NCBI GenBank assembly: GCA_001800975.1
Contig: MGWK01000035.1
Span: forward strand, 25,047 to 89,046
From: Flavobacteria bacterium RIFCSPLOWO2_12_FULL_35_11
Lineage (GTDB): Bacteria; Bacteroidota; Bacteroidia; Flavobacteriales; Flavobacteriaceae
Direction of reading: 5' to 3'
Length of the DNA stretch: 64,000 nt
Shown piece by piece: positions 1 to 7,998 of the stretch. The first letter of the stretch is position 1, and every line of letters begins with the position of its first letter. Position numbers and translations under genes: made by a program. The notes beneath the pieces are model-generated. The model saw nothing but the letters and a program-made list of their open reading frames with translations. It made no database searches and had not been told where the DNA came from.

Positions 1-2
1 AT

Positions 3-281
3 TATGCTTTCACTAACTTAACTGCAGGAAATTTGGATGATTTCAGAAAAATTACGCCATTTTTAGATACATTTACCACTGGCATCTTTTTTGCCGGAAT
101 GTGGTTAATGGCCAATAAAAAAATTGAAAACTGGCTGTTTTGGATTGCAGGCAACGTGGTTTCCATTCCGCTATATTTTGTAAAAGGATACGGTTTTACG
201 GGTATTCAATACGCCATATTTTTATTTTTAGCTTTTCAAGGATACAATGCATGGAGGAAAAACTTAAACAAATCAACATAA
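3..281 (+). CDS. PnuC-family vitamin/nucleoside transporter, C-terminal part
   Basis: The frame is open to the left edge, so only the last ~92 residues are present. PnuC-family proteins are inner-membrane facilitators for nicotinamide riboside or, in the PnuT branch, thiamine. The visible part has three hydrophobic helices and the family pattern of a charged RKI-type loop followed by a Trp-rich helix (KKIENWLFWIAGNVVSIPLY), ending in GYNAWRK. The next gene, a NadR-like kinase, overlaps its end by 31 bp, so they are probably one operon. Substrate is uncertain: the kinase suggests nicotinamide riboside, while the TPP riboswitch and TonB receptor 1.2 kb downstream suggest thiamine. Family call is good; substrate is inference. 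Confidence 0.8.
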   Translation, partial: YAFTNLTAGNLDDFRKITPFLDTFTTGIFFAGMWLMANKKIENWLFWIAGNVVSIPLYFVKGYGFTGIQYAIFLFLAFQGYNAWRKNLNKST

Positions 282-844
282 ATATTGTAAAAGTGGTGCT
301 TTTCGGACCTGAAAGCTCAGGAAAAACAACGCTTTCAAAATTGCTGGCCCGCCATTATAACACGGTTTGGGTTCCTGAATATGCGCGGGATTATTTACAA
401 AACAAATGGAATAACGAGCGAAAAACATGTGAAAATTCGGATATGTTGCCAATTGCTGAAGGGCAAATGAAACTTGAAAACGAATTAGCCATAAAAGCAG
501 ATAAGATTTTAATTTGCGACACCGATTTGCTGGAAACAAAGGTTTATTCTGAAGAATTTTATGGCGGTTTTGTGCATCCTGATTTGGAAAAAGCGGCATT
601 ACAAAATACCTATGATTTATACTTCCTGACTTATATTGATACACCTTGGAAAAAAGATGATTTAAGAGATCGGCCTGAACAACGGCAGGAAATGTTCAAC
701 GCTTTTGAAAATGCTTTAAAAAAGCACAATCGGCGGTATGTTTTATTGAAAGGCGACAAAAAAGAACGGCTTGAAACAGCCATTCATGAAATTGATAAAC
801 TTTTAAAATTAAAGCCGAATTTGCACCGATTTTTAGGAAAATAA
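251..844 (+). CDS. NadR-like P-loop ATPase/kinase (AAA_28)
   Basis: 197 residues. A P-loop GPESSGKT lies at residues 19-26, followed by the family's VPEYARDYL segment and an ICDTDLLETKVYSE stretch, as in the ribosylnicotinamide-kinase domain of NadR. There is no N-terminal HTH or adenylyltransferase domain, so it is a stand-alone kinase. The reading frame is open further upstream, but ATG 251 fits best: earlier starts would overlap the transporter by more than 100 bp. The enzyme probably phosphorylates the vitamin or nucleoside imported by the preceding PnuC protein and so traps it in the cell. Nicotinamide riboside is the family substrate; a thiamine-related role is possible given the nearby TPP riboswitch. 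Confidence 0.8.
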   Translation: MEEKLKQININIVKVVLFGPESSGKTTLSKLLARHYNTVWVPEYARDYLQNKWNNERKTCENSDMLPIAEGQMKLENELAIKADKILICDTDLLETKVYSEEFYGGFVHPDLEKAALQNTYDLYFLTYIDTPWKKDDLRDRPEQRQEMFNAFENALKKHNRRYVLLKGDKKERLETAIHEIDKLLKLKPNLHRFLGK

Positions 845-858
845 AATAACCAAAGCGA

Positions 859-1263
859 ATGAATACCGAATTGATGATAAAGGAATTGAAATTTAAAGCA
901 GTGCGCAGCAGTGGTGCCGGCGGCCAGCATGTGAATAAAGTTTCTTCAAAAATAGAACTGACATTCGATTTGGAAAATTCAGAAAGTTTAACTGAGGAAG
1001 AAAAAGCATTGTTGGTTCAAAAACTGAAAAGCAAACTCACCAAAGACAATGTATTGCTGCTTCAGTGCGATGAAAGTCGAAGTCAGCACAAAAACAAAGA
1101 AATTGCCATTGACCGATTTTTAAACATTATATCGGGCGGATTAACCGTTCAAAAACCAAGAAAAGAAACCAAACCAAGCAAATCGAGCATTCTGAAACGC
1201 TTGGAAAAAAAGAAAAAAACTGCCTTCAAAAAAGTATTACGCAATAAAACGAATTTTGAATAA
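859..1263 (+). CDS. arfB: Alternative ribosome-rescue factor ArfB (peptidyl-tRNA hydrolase)
   Basis: 134 residues, the usual ArfB/YaeJ length. The catalytic GGQ motif is in SSGAGGQHVNKVSSK near residues 18-32, and the protein ends in a Lys/Arg-rich tail (KRLEKKKKTAFKKVLRNK) that in this family enters the empty mRNA channel. It hydrolyses peptidyl-tRNA on ribosomes stalled without a stop codon. It lacks the decoding domain of RF1/RF2. It starts 14 bp after the kinase gene and may be co-transcribed with it. Confidence 0.93.
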   Translation: MNTELMIKELKFKAVRSSGAGGQHVNKVSSKIELTFDLENSESLTEEEKALLVQKLKSKLTKDNVLLLQCDESRSQHKNKEIAIDRFLNIISGGLTVQKPRKETKPSKSSILKRLEKKKKTAFKKVLRNKTNFE

Positions 1264-1283
1264 AATATTTTAAACCGCGTTAA

Positions 1284-1391
1284 GGATTGAAGTGGAAATA
1301 CTTTTTTGAGGTTTTTTTCCGATAAAAAGATTGGAACGGAAAGCCTGACCTGAAAGGGAACGCCCACCAAAAAGTCGGGCAGGCCCAAAAT
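1284..1391. repeat. Structured intergenic element with two related words and a long-range stem
   Basis: A 14-nt word appears twice, GATTGAAGTGGAAA (1285-1298) and GATTGGAACGGAAA (1329-1342), 44 nt apart. GCCTGAC (1343-1349) can pair with GTCGGGC (1374-1380) with one G-U pair. It lies between arfB and the riboswitch and has no ORF support. It resembles mobile or REP-like spacers that I believe are frequent in flavobacteria; this is recollection, not a search result. Confidence 0.4.
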
Positions 1392-1453
1392 ATTTTTTGC
1401 ATCAGATTTTTGAAATTTATTGAATTTAAATCCGATATTTAAATTCTTATTCC

Positions 1454-1461
1454 TAATTTTG
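1454..1461 (+). promoter_or_regulatory. -7 promoter element for the TPP-controlled TonB receptor
   Basis: TAATTTTG matches the Bacteroidota -7 consensus TAnnTTTG. It predicts transcription starting near 1467, just before the riboswitch. No convincing -33 TTG was seen at the usual spacing. Confidence 0.55.
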
Positions 1462-1465
1462 TCCC

Positions 1466-1545
1466 ATCTCAAAAGGGGTGCCTAAAACGGCTGAGATCAA
1501 ACCCATTGAACCTGAACAGGTAATGCTGTTAAGGGAAATTAAGCG
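1466..1545 (+). promoter_or_regulatory. TPP riboswitch (THI element)
   Basis: The conserved blocks of the THI box occur in order: GGGGTGCC (1475-1482), GGCTGAGA (1489-1496), ACCC, TTGAACCTGAACAGGTAATG (1506-1525), then AAGGGAA. This binds thiamine pyrophosphate. A short hairpin GCGAT/ATCGC (1543-1556) follows and may form part of the expression platform. It sits 80 bp before the TonB receptor start codon. Confidence 0.95.
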
Positions 1546-1626
1546 ATAACAATCGCATGGACAACAAATTAATTATTCATAACATCGATTAATTACCTCT
1601 TTTTAAATCGTTTTATTTTAAAAAAA

Positions 1627-4011
1627 ATGAAACAAAATTTAAAAATGAAACTGAAAAAAGTAACCATATTGGCAGCTTTTTTAATCACTGCATTTTCTTT
1701 TAATGTGAATTCACAAGAACTTTTTACGCTTTCTGGCAAAGTCACCGATGGGCGCAACCCATTTCCCGACGTAAACATTGTTGTGAAAGAAACCAACAAA
1801 GGAACAACCACCAATGTTGACGGTACGTTTTCCCTGTCCTTGAAAAAGGGAACTTACACGTTATTGGTAAGCGCACTCAGCAATCCGAAGGAAGTAAAGG
1901 TTATTTTAACAAAAGATGCTTTTATTTCAATTGACTTGTCCGACCGGTTTATGAATTTGGAAGAAGTCCTAGTTTCGGCGGTTCGCGTTAAAGCAACGTC
2001 GCCCGTAACGCACAGCAACATCACCAAAAAAGATTTGGAAAAGCGCAATTTGGGACAAGATATTCCAATCATGCTAAATTACTTGCCTTCCGTAGTAACA
2101 ACATCCGATGCCGGCGCAGGTGTAGGATATACAGGAATTAGAGTTCGCGGGAGCGATGCCACGCGCGTAAACGTAACCATTAACGGAATTCCTTATAACG
2201 ATGCTGAAAGCCAAGGCACATTTTGGGTAAACATGCCTGATTTCACTTCCTCAACCGAAAGCATGCAATTGCAACGCGGCGTTGGGACTTCAACCAATGG
2301 ATCTGGCGCTTTTGGTGCCAGTTTAAACGTGTTGACCGATGCCGTATCTGAACAAGGTTATGGAGAAATCAGCAGTTCATTTGGTTCTTACAACACCAAA
2401 AAAAATACAGTGAAATTCAGTACCGGCAAAATAAATGACCATATTGAATTTGCGGGAAGATTTTCTAAAATTGATTCTGATGGCTATATTGACCGCGCTT
2501 GGTCGGATTTAAAATCGTACTTTTTACAGGCTTCTTATGTTGATGACAATACCTTAATCAAAGCGCTGACTTTTGGCGGCCACGAAAAAACATATCAGGC
2601 TTGGTTTGGCGTCACCAAAGAGGAAATGGAAACTTTGGGAAGAACTTACAATCCGTATTCCTACGAAAATGAAATTGACAATTACCAACAAAACCATTTT
2701 CAACTGCACTGGAACGAAAAATTAACAGAAAACTGGTCTACCAATGTTGGTTTAAACTACACCAAAGGCAGCGGTTATTTTGAGCAATTTAAAGCCGGTG
2801 AAAATTTTTCGGATTATTTATTGACACCGATTGTTATTGGCGGCGAAATAATTGATGAAACAGATTTAATCAGAAGACGCTGGCTGGACAACGATTTTTA
2901 TGTGTTGAATGCGAATGCCACATACAAAAGTGAGACGGTAGAATTTATCTTCGGAACTTCTTTCAGCAATTATAAAGGAAAACATTTTGGTGAAATTATT
3001 TGGACTGAATTTGCAAGCAATTCTGAAATAAGAGATCATTATTACGATGCCAATACCGAAAAAAATGATGCCAATATTTTTGGAAAATTAACCTATAATT
3101 TGAATGATTCCTGGACGTTATTTACAGATTTGCAGGGCAGATTTGTAAAATTTGACACAAGAGGATTGACTTCAGACAGAACACCAATTAATGTTGATGA
3201 AAACTATTCATTTTTTAATCCGAAAGCCGGATTGACTTTTGAAGCAAATTCCAGGAACAGTTTCTATTTATCTTATGCAAAAGCAAATAGAGAACCAAAT
3301 CGCAACGATTTTGAAAACGGCATTTTTACTTCAGAAAAATTAAATGATTTTGAATTGGGATGGCGTTTTAAAAATGAAACCGTTAAAATAAACAGCAATG
3401 TTTATTATATGTTTTATAAGGATCAGTTGGTTTTAACGGGAGCCATTGACGATACAGGATCGCCAATAAGAGCAACCAGCGGAAAAAGTTACCGACTTGG
3501 ATTGGAAATAGATGCGCAGATTAAATTGACCGATAAATTTTATGTGCAACCAAATATAGCCATCAGCAGCAATAAAAATGTTGATTTTTTAACCACTTGG
3601 AATGGCGAATTGGTTGATTTAGGAAATACAGATATCGCATTTTCTCCGAATTTAATCATTGGAAATGCGTTGGTATTTCAGCCAAATACAAAGATGCAAT
3701 TATCTTTATTGTCTAAATATGTCGATGAACAATATATGGGGAATATTGACAATGCAAACTCAAAACTGGATAGCTATTTTGTGAACGATTTAAATATTTC
3801 TTATGAAATTAATCCGAAAAAAGTAGTCAAGTCAATAGTGCTAAGTGCCTTGGTGAACAATATTTTTAATGTTGAATATATTTCAAACGGTTATTATTAC
3901 ACCTATGATGATACCTGGTCTGTTCCAAATCAAACAACTACTTTGGATGGCGCCGGATATTATCCGCAAGCCACAAGAAACTTTTTGATTGGAGTTACCT
4001 TAAAATTTTAA
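1627..4011 (+). CDS. TonB-dependent outer-membrane receptor, TPP-riboswitch controlled
   Basis: 794 residues. A signal peptide ends near NVNSQ. A carboxypeptidase-regulatory-like domain follows (about 35-110, LSGKVTDGRNPFPDVNIVV), then a plug (about 115-240, with GYTGIRVRGSDATRVNVTING) and a beta-barrel ending in the aromatic strand NFLIGVTLKF. This is the SusC-like, N-extended form common in Bacteroidota, but no SusD partner is adjacent. The riboswitch directly upstream indicates that it imports thiamine, a phosphate ester or a precursor across the outer membrane. Energy would come from TonB-ExbBD encoded elsewhere. A second ATG at 1645 also gives a good signal peptide. Confidence 0.93.
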   Translation: MKQNLKMKLKKVTILAAFLITAFSFNVNSQELFTLSGKVTDGRNPFPDVNIVVKETNKGTTTNVDGTFSLSLKKGTYTLLVSALSNPKEVKVILTKDAFISIDLSDRFMNLEEVLVSAVRVKATSPVTHSNITKKDLEKRNLGQDIPIMLNYLPSVVTTSDAGAGVGYTGIRVRGSDATRVNVTINGIPYNDAESQGTFWVNMPDFTSSTESMQLQRGVGTSTNGSGAFGASLNVLTDAVSEQGYGEISSSFGSYNTKKNTVKFSTGKINDHIEFAGRFSKIDSDGYIDRAWSDLKSYFLQASYVDDNTLIKALTFGGHEKTYQAWFGVTKEEMETLGRTYNPYSYENEIDNYQQNHFQLHWNEKLTENWSTNVGLNYTKGSGYFEQFKAGENFSDYLLTPIVIGGEIIDETDLIRRRWLDNDFYVLNANATYKSETVEFIFGTSFSNYKGKHFGEIIWTEFASNSEIRDHYYDANTEKNDANIFGKLTYNLNDSWTLFTDLQGRFVKFDTRGLTSDRTPINVDENYSFFNPKAGLTFEANSRNSFYLSYAKANREPNRNDFENGIFTSEKLNDFELGWRFKNETVKINSNVYYMFYKDQLVLTGAIDDTGSPIRATSGKSYRLGLEIDAQIKLTDKFYVQPNIAISSNKNVDFLTTWNGELVDLGNTDIAFSPNLIIGNALVFQPNTKMQLSLLSKYVDEQYMGNIDNANSKLDSYFVNDLNISYEINPKKVVKSIVLSALVNNIFNVEYISNGYYYTYDDTWSVPNQTTTLDGAGYYPQATRNFLIGVTLKF

Positions 4012-4012
4012 C

Positions 4013-4044
4013 AAAAAAAACCGAGGTTTTATCCTCGGTTTTTT
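4013..4044. terminator. Bidirectional intrinsic terminator
   Basis: Hairpin CCGAGG (4021-4026), loop TTTTAT, CCTCGG (4033-4038), with an A-run on the left and a T-run on the right. It serves both the TonB receptor (+) and the convergent SQR gene (-). Confidence 0.9.
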
Positions 4045-4045
4045 A

Positions 4046-5359
4046 TTAAACTTCTATGCCTTTCATCATTTTATTCCAATACAAATATGGCAACATGTAT
4101 TTCTTAAGAATCCATAATCTCCAATGTTGTTTTGAAGAATCACCAATCAATAATGGAAATTGCTTCAATTTAGGATCTGGCTCAAAATTTTGATTATAAT
4201 CAAATTCAGCCAACACCATTTTGCCATAACCGGTAACTAAGGGACAAGATGTGTATCCATTGTATTCTTTAGAACTAATTGTATTTGTAGCAATCAATTT
4301 TAAAATATTTTCAACAACAATTGGGGCTTGTTTTCTAATGGCAGCACCTGTTTTAGAAGTAGGTAAATTAGATGCGTCGCCCAAACCGAATATATTGGCA
4401 TATTTTGCATGCTGCATAGTTTTACTGTTTACATCAACCCAACCTGTTTCTGATACCAACACAGAATTTCTAATAAAATCGGGTGCACTTTGAGGTGGAG
4501 CCAAATGCATCATGTCAAAATGAATCCCATATAAATCTCCATCTCTTGTTACTTTCACATCTTTATAATTGTATTGAATTTCTTTATCCAATGTTTTTAT
4601 GTCGCCATCGGCAATAGTAACACAACCACCTCCGGATAAATCCTTTACAATTTCATACCAGGCAATTTTTTTATCAGCATCAACTTTTACCAGTTTATGA
4701 AAAAATCGAACATTAATGTCTTTTTCGTCAACCACTTTCATTAAAGTATCAGCTATTATTTTAACGCCAAAAATAGAGCCGCTCGGCAAAGCAAACAAAA
4801 TATTGGTCTTATCCCTTACCCCTATTTTTCTGAAATATTCGTCGGCCAGATACATGATTTTTTGGGGAGCGCCACCACATTTAATTGGAGTAGCAGGTTG
4901 CGTAAAAAGTGCCGTCCCTCCTTTAAAATTTTTAAGTGTTTCCAAAGTATGCTTTGGGTTAGTGTAGTTGCTGCAAACCAAGCCTTTATCCATTGCTTCT
5001 TGCAAACCCTCCACTAATTCAGGAGCCATTCTCAGTCCCGGTGCAACCACCAAGTAATCATAGGTATATTCGTTATCATTTTTATCAAAAACTTTATTGT
5101 GTTCTGGTTCAAATTTATCTGCAAATTCTTTAATCCAGACTACTCCTTTCGGAATTAATGAAGCCATTGGTCTGGCAGTTTTTTCAAAACTATAAGCGTT
5201 AGCGCCAACCAATGTCCATGCGGGCTGATAATAATGTGTTTCAGCCGGTTCAATTAATCCGATTTGTAAAGAAGAATTTTTTCTTTTTAACATAGAAGAA
5301 ACCATAATTCCTGCAGTTCCTCCTCCAATTACAAGTACTTGAAAATGTTTTGAATTCAT
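4046..5359 (-). CDS. sqr: Sulfide:quinone oxidoreductase, type II-like
   Basis: 437 residues. N-terminal FAD-binding fold VLVIGGGTAGIMV (8-20). Two key cysteines fit the mitochondrial-type SQR: Cys161 in TPIKCGGAPQKIMYL and Cys372 in GYTSCPLVTGYGKMVLAEFD. The C-terminal segment WRLWILKKYMLPYLYW is amphipathic and would dock at the membrane. It oxidises sulfide and passes electrons to quinone; the sulfane product in this type goes to a soluble acceptor. It is the last unit of a sulfide-oxidation island and converges on the TonB receptor. A CRP/FNR-like palindrome lies at 5416-5431 upstream. Confidence 0.88.
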   Translation of the reverse strand: MNSKHFQVLVIGGGTAGIMVSSMLKRKNSSLQIGLIEPAETHYYQPAWTLVGANAYSFEKTARPMASLIPKGVVWIKEFADKFEPEHNKVFDKNDNEYTYDYLVVAPGLRMAPELVEGLQEAMDKGLVCSNYTNPKHTLETLKNFKGGTALFTQPATPIKCGGAPQKIMYLADEYFRKIGVRDKTNILFALPSGSIFGVKIIADTLMKVVDEKDINVRFFHKLVKVDADKKIAWYEIVKDLSGGGCVTIADGDIKTLDKEIQYNYKDVKVTRDGDLYGIHFDMMHLAPPQSAPDFIRNSVLVSETGWVDVNSKTMQHAKYANIFGLGDASNLPTSKTGAAIRKQAPIVVENILKLIATNTISSKEYNGYTSCPLVTGYGKMVLAEFDYNQNFEPDPKLKQFPLLIGDSSKQHWRLWILKKYMLPYLYWNKMMKGIEV

Positions 5360-5387
5360 TAATTTTTGATTAATAGGTTTAATCTGA

Positions 5388-5395
5388 GAAATCTA
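5388..5395 (-). promoter_or_regulatory. -7-like promoter element for sqr
   Basis: TAGATTTC on the minus strand, seven of eight positions of TAnnTTTG. Its centre is 32 bp from the centre of the upstream palindrome, the same distance as in the other units of the island. Confidence 0.4.
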
Positions 5396-5402
5396 TTAAT
5401 AA

Positions 5403-5440
5403 AAAAAGTATTGAACGTGACATTAGTCACATTCAATATT
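5403..5440 (-). terminator. Terminator hairpin overlapping a CRP/FNR-like palindrome
   Basis: On the minus strand two 13-nt arms, TATTGAATGTGAC and GTCACGTTCAATA, flank a TAAT loop and are followed by CTTTTTTT. The only mismatch is a U-G wobble in the minus-strand RNA, which supports a real terminator for the HMA gene. The same DNA contains CGTGA-N6-TCACA (5416-5431), a CRP/FNR-type operator ahead of sqr. Confidence 0.75.
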
Positions 5441-5465
5441 TAATCTTACTTTTTTAATATTATTT

Positions 5466-5741
5466 TTACTTTTCTTCTGAAGTCATTCTGCCAGTAGCGC
5501 AACTCACAAAAGACTTTGCTTTGTGCAATACGGTGTTTGAATCTCCAACCTCAGGATATCCCAAGCTGGATAATTTTTCTTTAACTTGTTGAATTACCAA
5601 CTCATCCGTAGCATCTATGCTCACTTCCGAAGTATTTAAATTAATCAAAATTTCATTTACTCCTTCAATAGTGACAATTCCTTTTTTTATGGTATTGGCA
5701 CATCCACCGCATTTTATATTTAATACTTTAATTACTGTCAT
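5466..5741 (-). CDS. HMA-domain metal-binding protein (copper-chaperone-like)
   Basis: 91 residues. An HMA fold with the metal-binding CxxC in IKCGGCANTI (Cys11/Cys14) fills residues 1-70; a short tail with one further Cys (FVSCATGRMTSEEK) follows. HMA proteins bind Cu(I) or similar soft metals. It follows the 54-residue small protein in the same direction, 41 bp downstream, and is the last gene before the terminator. A role in metal supply or protection for the sulfide enzymes is possible. Metal identity cannot be read from the sequence. Confidence 0.8.
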   Translation of the reverse strand: MTVIKVLNIKCGGCANTIKKGIVTIEGVNEILINLNTSEVSIDATDELVIQQVKEKLSSLGYPEVGDSNTVLHKAKSFVSCATGRMTSEEK

Positions 5742-5782
5742 TTTTCTCTTTTTAGTTTTTGTAAAATTACATCGATAAAATA

Positions 5783-5947
5783 TTAAGAATGCCCTCCTAC
5801 TACAATTTTCATCACTTTTAAATTTAATTTAAAAAAATTAAAAAGTTGAATAATAAAACAAACCCTCATAAACCTCACTAATTTTGTTGGTTCTGTGGCA
5901 AAAGACATATTGCTATACGGCACGGTTTTTTCTTCGCTATTTTCCAT
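5783..5947 (-). CDS. Small protein of 54 residues, no family recognised
   Basis: An ATG at 5945-5947 opens a frame of 54 codons ending in TAA at 5783. The acidic start (MENSEEKTVPYSN) is followed by a basic, hydrophobic helix-like stretch (RFMRVCFIIQLFNFFKLNLK) and ends in KIVVGGHS. It begins 19 bp after the SQR-like flavoprotein and precedes the HMA gene on the same strand, so it would be co-transcribed. The mix of Arg/Lys with aromatic and aliphatic residues suggests an amphipathic membrane-surface helix. Coding status rests on position, uninterrupted frame and plausible composition; function is unknown. Confidence 0.55.
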   Translation of the reverse strand: MENSEEKTVPYSNMSFATEPTKLVRFMRVCFIIQLFNFFKLNLKVMKIVVGGHS

Positions 5948-5966
5948 GGTTTTATTTTTTAATTAA

Positions 5967-7424
5967 CTATTCAGGTATCAGCCACCAAAATGGTTTTGCC
6001 TTTGCTTTGTATAAAAACATATAATGCATAAATAATTTCATCCAATGTCCGGCCAAGCCAACAACACCAACGGTATCTTTAATATTTCTTCCCCATTTTG
6101 GATATTTCTCCCAATCGGGAACGATTGGGTTTACAGTCATAACAGCGGCTTGGCCTTTAAATACGCCATATCCTGCCGAAACTATGCAGGCAGCGCCCAT
6201 TTTTGCCATAGATGCTTTGTGCGGGTGTTCAATTTTACCAACTTTTATGGAATGGATGATATTTTCTGCCACTATTTTGCCAATAACTCCTGAAGGCATT
6301 CCAGTTCTTGGCGGTGTTGGAAATATTTTTGTTCCGTTTGGACTTTCCATGGGTTTAGACATCGCGTGTGGCGGCGCAAAAGCAATTCCTGCTGCGTACA
6401 CATTTTCATATTTTACGCTTTGATAAGTTGATGGCCAATCTTCCGCTCTCCAGTCCTCATATTTTTTTGGGGCATAATCCGCGTCAACTTTCATCATGCC
6501 GTTTGCTACAAATACTTCTGCACTAATATCTTCATTGTTTTTATTGTAAGCTTTCATTCCGGCGCCTGCAAAACCCGGAATTAACATGGCAAAATCAAAT
6601 TCTTTGGTATGATATTCGCCGCCTAAATCTTCATAAAAAACTTTGCCTTTTTCAACTTTAGTGATTCCGGCTCTTTTTATCCAATTTACGCCGTATTCTT
6701 TTAAAATAGATTCCGTAAATATTTTAGTCGGCGTTATGTAGCCATTTCTTTTGATATAAGCGCCGCCCATACCAAAATCGCCCAATTCATATTCATTGGT
6801 AATCCACCATAATTCAGCCAAATGCATCAATTTTCTTCTTCTAATTTCGAAGGCAACGTTTAAAATATATTCAAATGCCGCTCCTTGACAAGTAGCCATT
6901 GGATGACCCGTTCCAATCAAAAAAGTTTGTTTCTCGCCATTTTCCATCTTCTTAAAAGACTCTTGAAGTTTTGCCCAAGAATGCGAAGCATGGTCGTAGG
7001 TGCAAACTGATTCGGTAAATTTATGCGGACCTAAACCTTCGGTGGCTTCAAAATTAAGTTTTGGGCCGGTTGCGTTTATGAGATAATCATAAGTGACTTT
7101 TTCTTCATTTCCTTTCTCGTTTTCAGACACATATTTTATGGTGACAAATCCTTTTTCGTGTTCGGCATCTCCTTCTGGATTTATAGAAACTGCCAATGCT
7201 TGTTTATAGATTATACCCAATTTTTTATAAACCGGCGCCAATTCAAACTTGACTTGTTCTGGTGTCATCAATCCAACGCCAACCCAAATATTTGAAGGAA
7301 TCCATTGAAAATTACTGTTAGGCGAAACCATAACAACTTCATGTTTGCCTCGAAGAGATCTGCTTAAATAAGAAACTGCTGTATGTCCAGAAATTCCCGC
7401 TCCTAAAACAACAACTTTTGCCAT
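5967..7424 (-). CDS. SQR-family FAD-dependent oxidoreductase
   Basis: 485 residues. Rossmann motif VVVLGAGISGHTA at 4-16. Three cysteines fall where classical SQRs place theirs: Cys141 (ESVCTYDHA), Cys179 (PMATCQGAAFEY) and Cys413 (GAACIVSAGYG). The C-terminus HWMKLFMHYMFLYKAKAKPF is amphipathic and suits monotopic membrane binding. It probably oxidises sulfide or polysulfide and reduces quinone. The exact SQR subtype is uncertain; it is clearly divergent from the type II enzyme at 4046-5359. It starts 5 bp after the DUF3365 haem protein and is followed by the small 54-residue gene. The haem neighbour leaves cytochrome c as an alternative electron acceptor. Confidence 0.8.
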   Translation of the reverse strand: MAKVVVLGAGISGHTAVSYLSRSLRGKHEVVMVSPNSNFQWIPSNIWVGVGLMTPEQVKFELAPVYKKLGIIYKQALAVSINPEGDAEHEKGFVTIKYVSENEKGNEEKVTYDYLINATGPKLNFEATEGLGPHKFTESVCTYDHASHSWAKLQESFKKMENGEKQTFLIGTGHPMATCQGAAFEYILNVAFEIRRRKLMHLAELWWITNEYELGDFGMGGAYIKRNGYITPTKIFTESILKEYGVNWIKRAGITKVEKGKVFYEDLGGEYHTKEFDFAMLIPGFAGAGMKAYNKNNEDISAEVFVANGMMKVDADYAPKKYEDWRAEDWPSTYQSVKYENVYAAGIAFAPPHAMSKPMESPNGTKIFPTPPRTGMPSGVIGKIVAENIIHSIKVGKIEHPHKASMAKMGAACIVSAGYGVFKGQAAVMTVNPIVPDWEKYPKWGRNIKDTVGVVGLAGHWMKLFMHYMFLYKAKAKPFWWLIPE

Positions 7425-7429
7425 ATTGA

Positions 7430-7993
7430 TTATTTTTTAAATTCTATACTCCAAATGCCTCTTAAATCACCTTCATTATATCCAATTGCCTTGTCATTGG
7501 GATAAAGCGATTTGATAATTGAATCGGTTTTTATTGATACAAATTCATCAACTTCTCCGTGGCAAGCCAAACAATTTGCTTTTACTGTAATTGGCGCATA
7601 ATAATGTTTGTTATTATTGCTGTCCACTTCTACAATTGGTGTGATTTCCTTTTTTCCCGAAATTAATTTATGAAAATTGTTGATAATTTCAAGTTCCCTT
7701 TCAGAAGGTTTATTTTCCTGATTTCTTAATTTATCAGAAGTTCTTTTTATGGTTACCTTGTATTCTTCAGATAATTGCTGGGTAAGCGGAATGGCTTCAA
7801 CATTGCAAAACGGTATTGCCTTGGCCGGGCCTCCCAATTTCATTTGCTCCGTTAATTTTTCACTTAAGGCTTTAAAAGATGCTTGGGAAATTTCATTTCC
7901 TTTGTTGGCATATTCTTGCTTTTCTTTTTCCGAAAGTGAATTGTCACAAGCTGCCATCGCCAGAAATACCAACAAAATCAACAAATTTTTCAT
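7430..7993 (-). CDS. DUF3365 (Tll0287-like) haem lipoprotein
   Basis: 187 residues. Signal peptide with lipobox (LVFLAMAACDN, Cys16) predicts a periplasmic lipoprotein. One c-type haem site, CLACH, lies near residues 140-144, after a helical region containing IPFCNVEAIPLTQQLS, typical of DUF3365 proteins. It lies between the rhodanese lipoprotein (5 bp) and the SQR-like flavoprotein (5 bp), so they are one transcript. It may take electrons from sulfide oxidation or act as a redox or gas sensor; the family is poorly characterised. Confidence 0.8.
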   Translation of the reverse strand: MKNLLILLVFLAMAACDNSLSEKEKQEYANKGNEISQASFKALSEKLTEQMKLGGPAKAIPFCNVEAIPLTQQLSEEYKVTIKRTSDKLRNQENKPSERELEIINNFHKLISGKKEITPIVEVDSNNNKHYYAPITVKANCLACHGEVDEFVSIKTDSIIKSLYPNDKAIGYNEGDLRGIWSIEFKK

Positions 7994-7998
7994 GAGTG

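Noticed and set aside
273..644. Possible 123-residue minus-strand gene
   Set aside because: Lies fully inside the NadR-like kinase, which has clear motifs on the other strand.
1149..1472. Possible 107-residue minus-strand gene across the arfB end and spacer
   Set aside because: Overlaps arfB and the structured spacer, and reads through the -7 box of the riboswitch; composition is that of an opposite-strand shadow.
5760..5771. TGTAAAATTACA palindrome before the HMA gene as a fifth regulon site
   Set aside because: The half-site spacing is 2 rather than 6 bases, and the gene is probably transcribed with the upstream operon.
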